From Streptococcaceae bacterium (lineage in GTDB: Bacteria > Bacillota > Bacilli > Lactobacillales > Streptococcaceae), in contig CADFQU010000072.1 in assembly GCA_902836505.1 (NCBI GenBank), positions 1 to 5,765 of the forward strand: DNA of 5,765 bases, written 5' to 3'. This document shows, piece by piece, positions 5,705 to 5,765 of this stretch; the stretch's first letter is position 1, and every line of letters begins with the position of its first letter. Made by a program: the position numbers and the translations under genes. The notes under the pieces are model-generated. The model was not told the origin of the DNA and did not search any database. It saw nothing but the letters and a program-made list of their open reading frames with translations.

Positions 5705-5765
5705 ATGAACAAACGTGTAAAAATCGTTGCAACCTTAGGTCCTGCGGTAGAAATACGTGGTGGTA
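5705..5765 (+). CDS. pyk: Pyruvate kinase, N-terminal 20 residues (cut by window end)
   Basis: The enzyme transfers phosphate from phosphoenolpyruvate to ADP, the last step of glycolysis. The visible start, MNKRVKIVATLGPAVEIRGG, carries the family's KIVATLGPA motif at the first strand of the catalytic barrel. The ATG has AAGGAG (5688-5693) eleven bases upstream, the same spacing as in pfkA. Position directly after pfkA matches the conserved pfkA-pyk order of Firmicutes. The gene runs off the right edge, so completeness cannot be judged. Confidence 0.93.
   Translation, partial: MNKRVKIVATLGPAVEIRGG

Overview
The window is a piece of a Streptococcus chromosome, probably mitis/sanguinis-like. 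Three things point there: a PolC-partner DnaE of about 1,030 residues that lacks the metal-binding histidines of its PHP domain, the gene order dnaE-pfkA-pyk, and a Gram-positive PfkA close to the Bacillus type. I cannot name the species from sequence alone.

Right part (about 1190-5765), conserved core: a tRNA-Ser(GGA) gene with a perfect consensus promoter and its own terminator; dnaE with a GTG start; pfkA after an 84-base gap that holds its own extended -10 promoter; and the first 20 codons of pyk. PfkA and pyruvate kinase catalyse the committed step and the last step of glycolysis. No terminator separates dnaE, pfkA and pyk, so read-through is possible.

Left part (1 to about 1190), AT-rich accessory DNA: a terminator at 71-102, perhaps ending a gene that starts left of the window; a short interval with small repeats; then a minus-strand micro-operon. 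The micro-operon has a strong promoter with a palindrome in its spacer, a 5' hairpin that displays a ribosome-binding sequence in its loop, a basic 34-residue ORF, two abutting perfect hairpins, a 34-residue membrane-peptide ORF, a 63-residue helix-turn-helix (HTH) gene and a bidirectional terminator. The first two ORFs share one reading frame, separated by a double stop inside a hairpin.

At 1079-1094 lies a fragment that reads like the 3' end of ssrA (tmRNA) without the rest of that gene, followed by a terminator. I infer that this is the distal attachment site of an element that integrated into the ssrA 3' end, that the micro-operon is cargo or a decayed conjugation/regulation module of that element, and that the terminator at 1108-1137 once served ssrA. 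The left end of the element and any integrase would lie outside the window.
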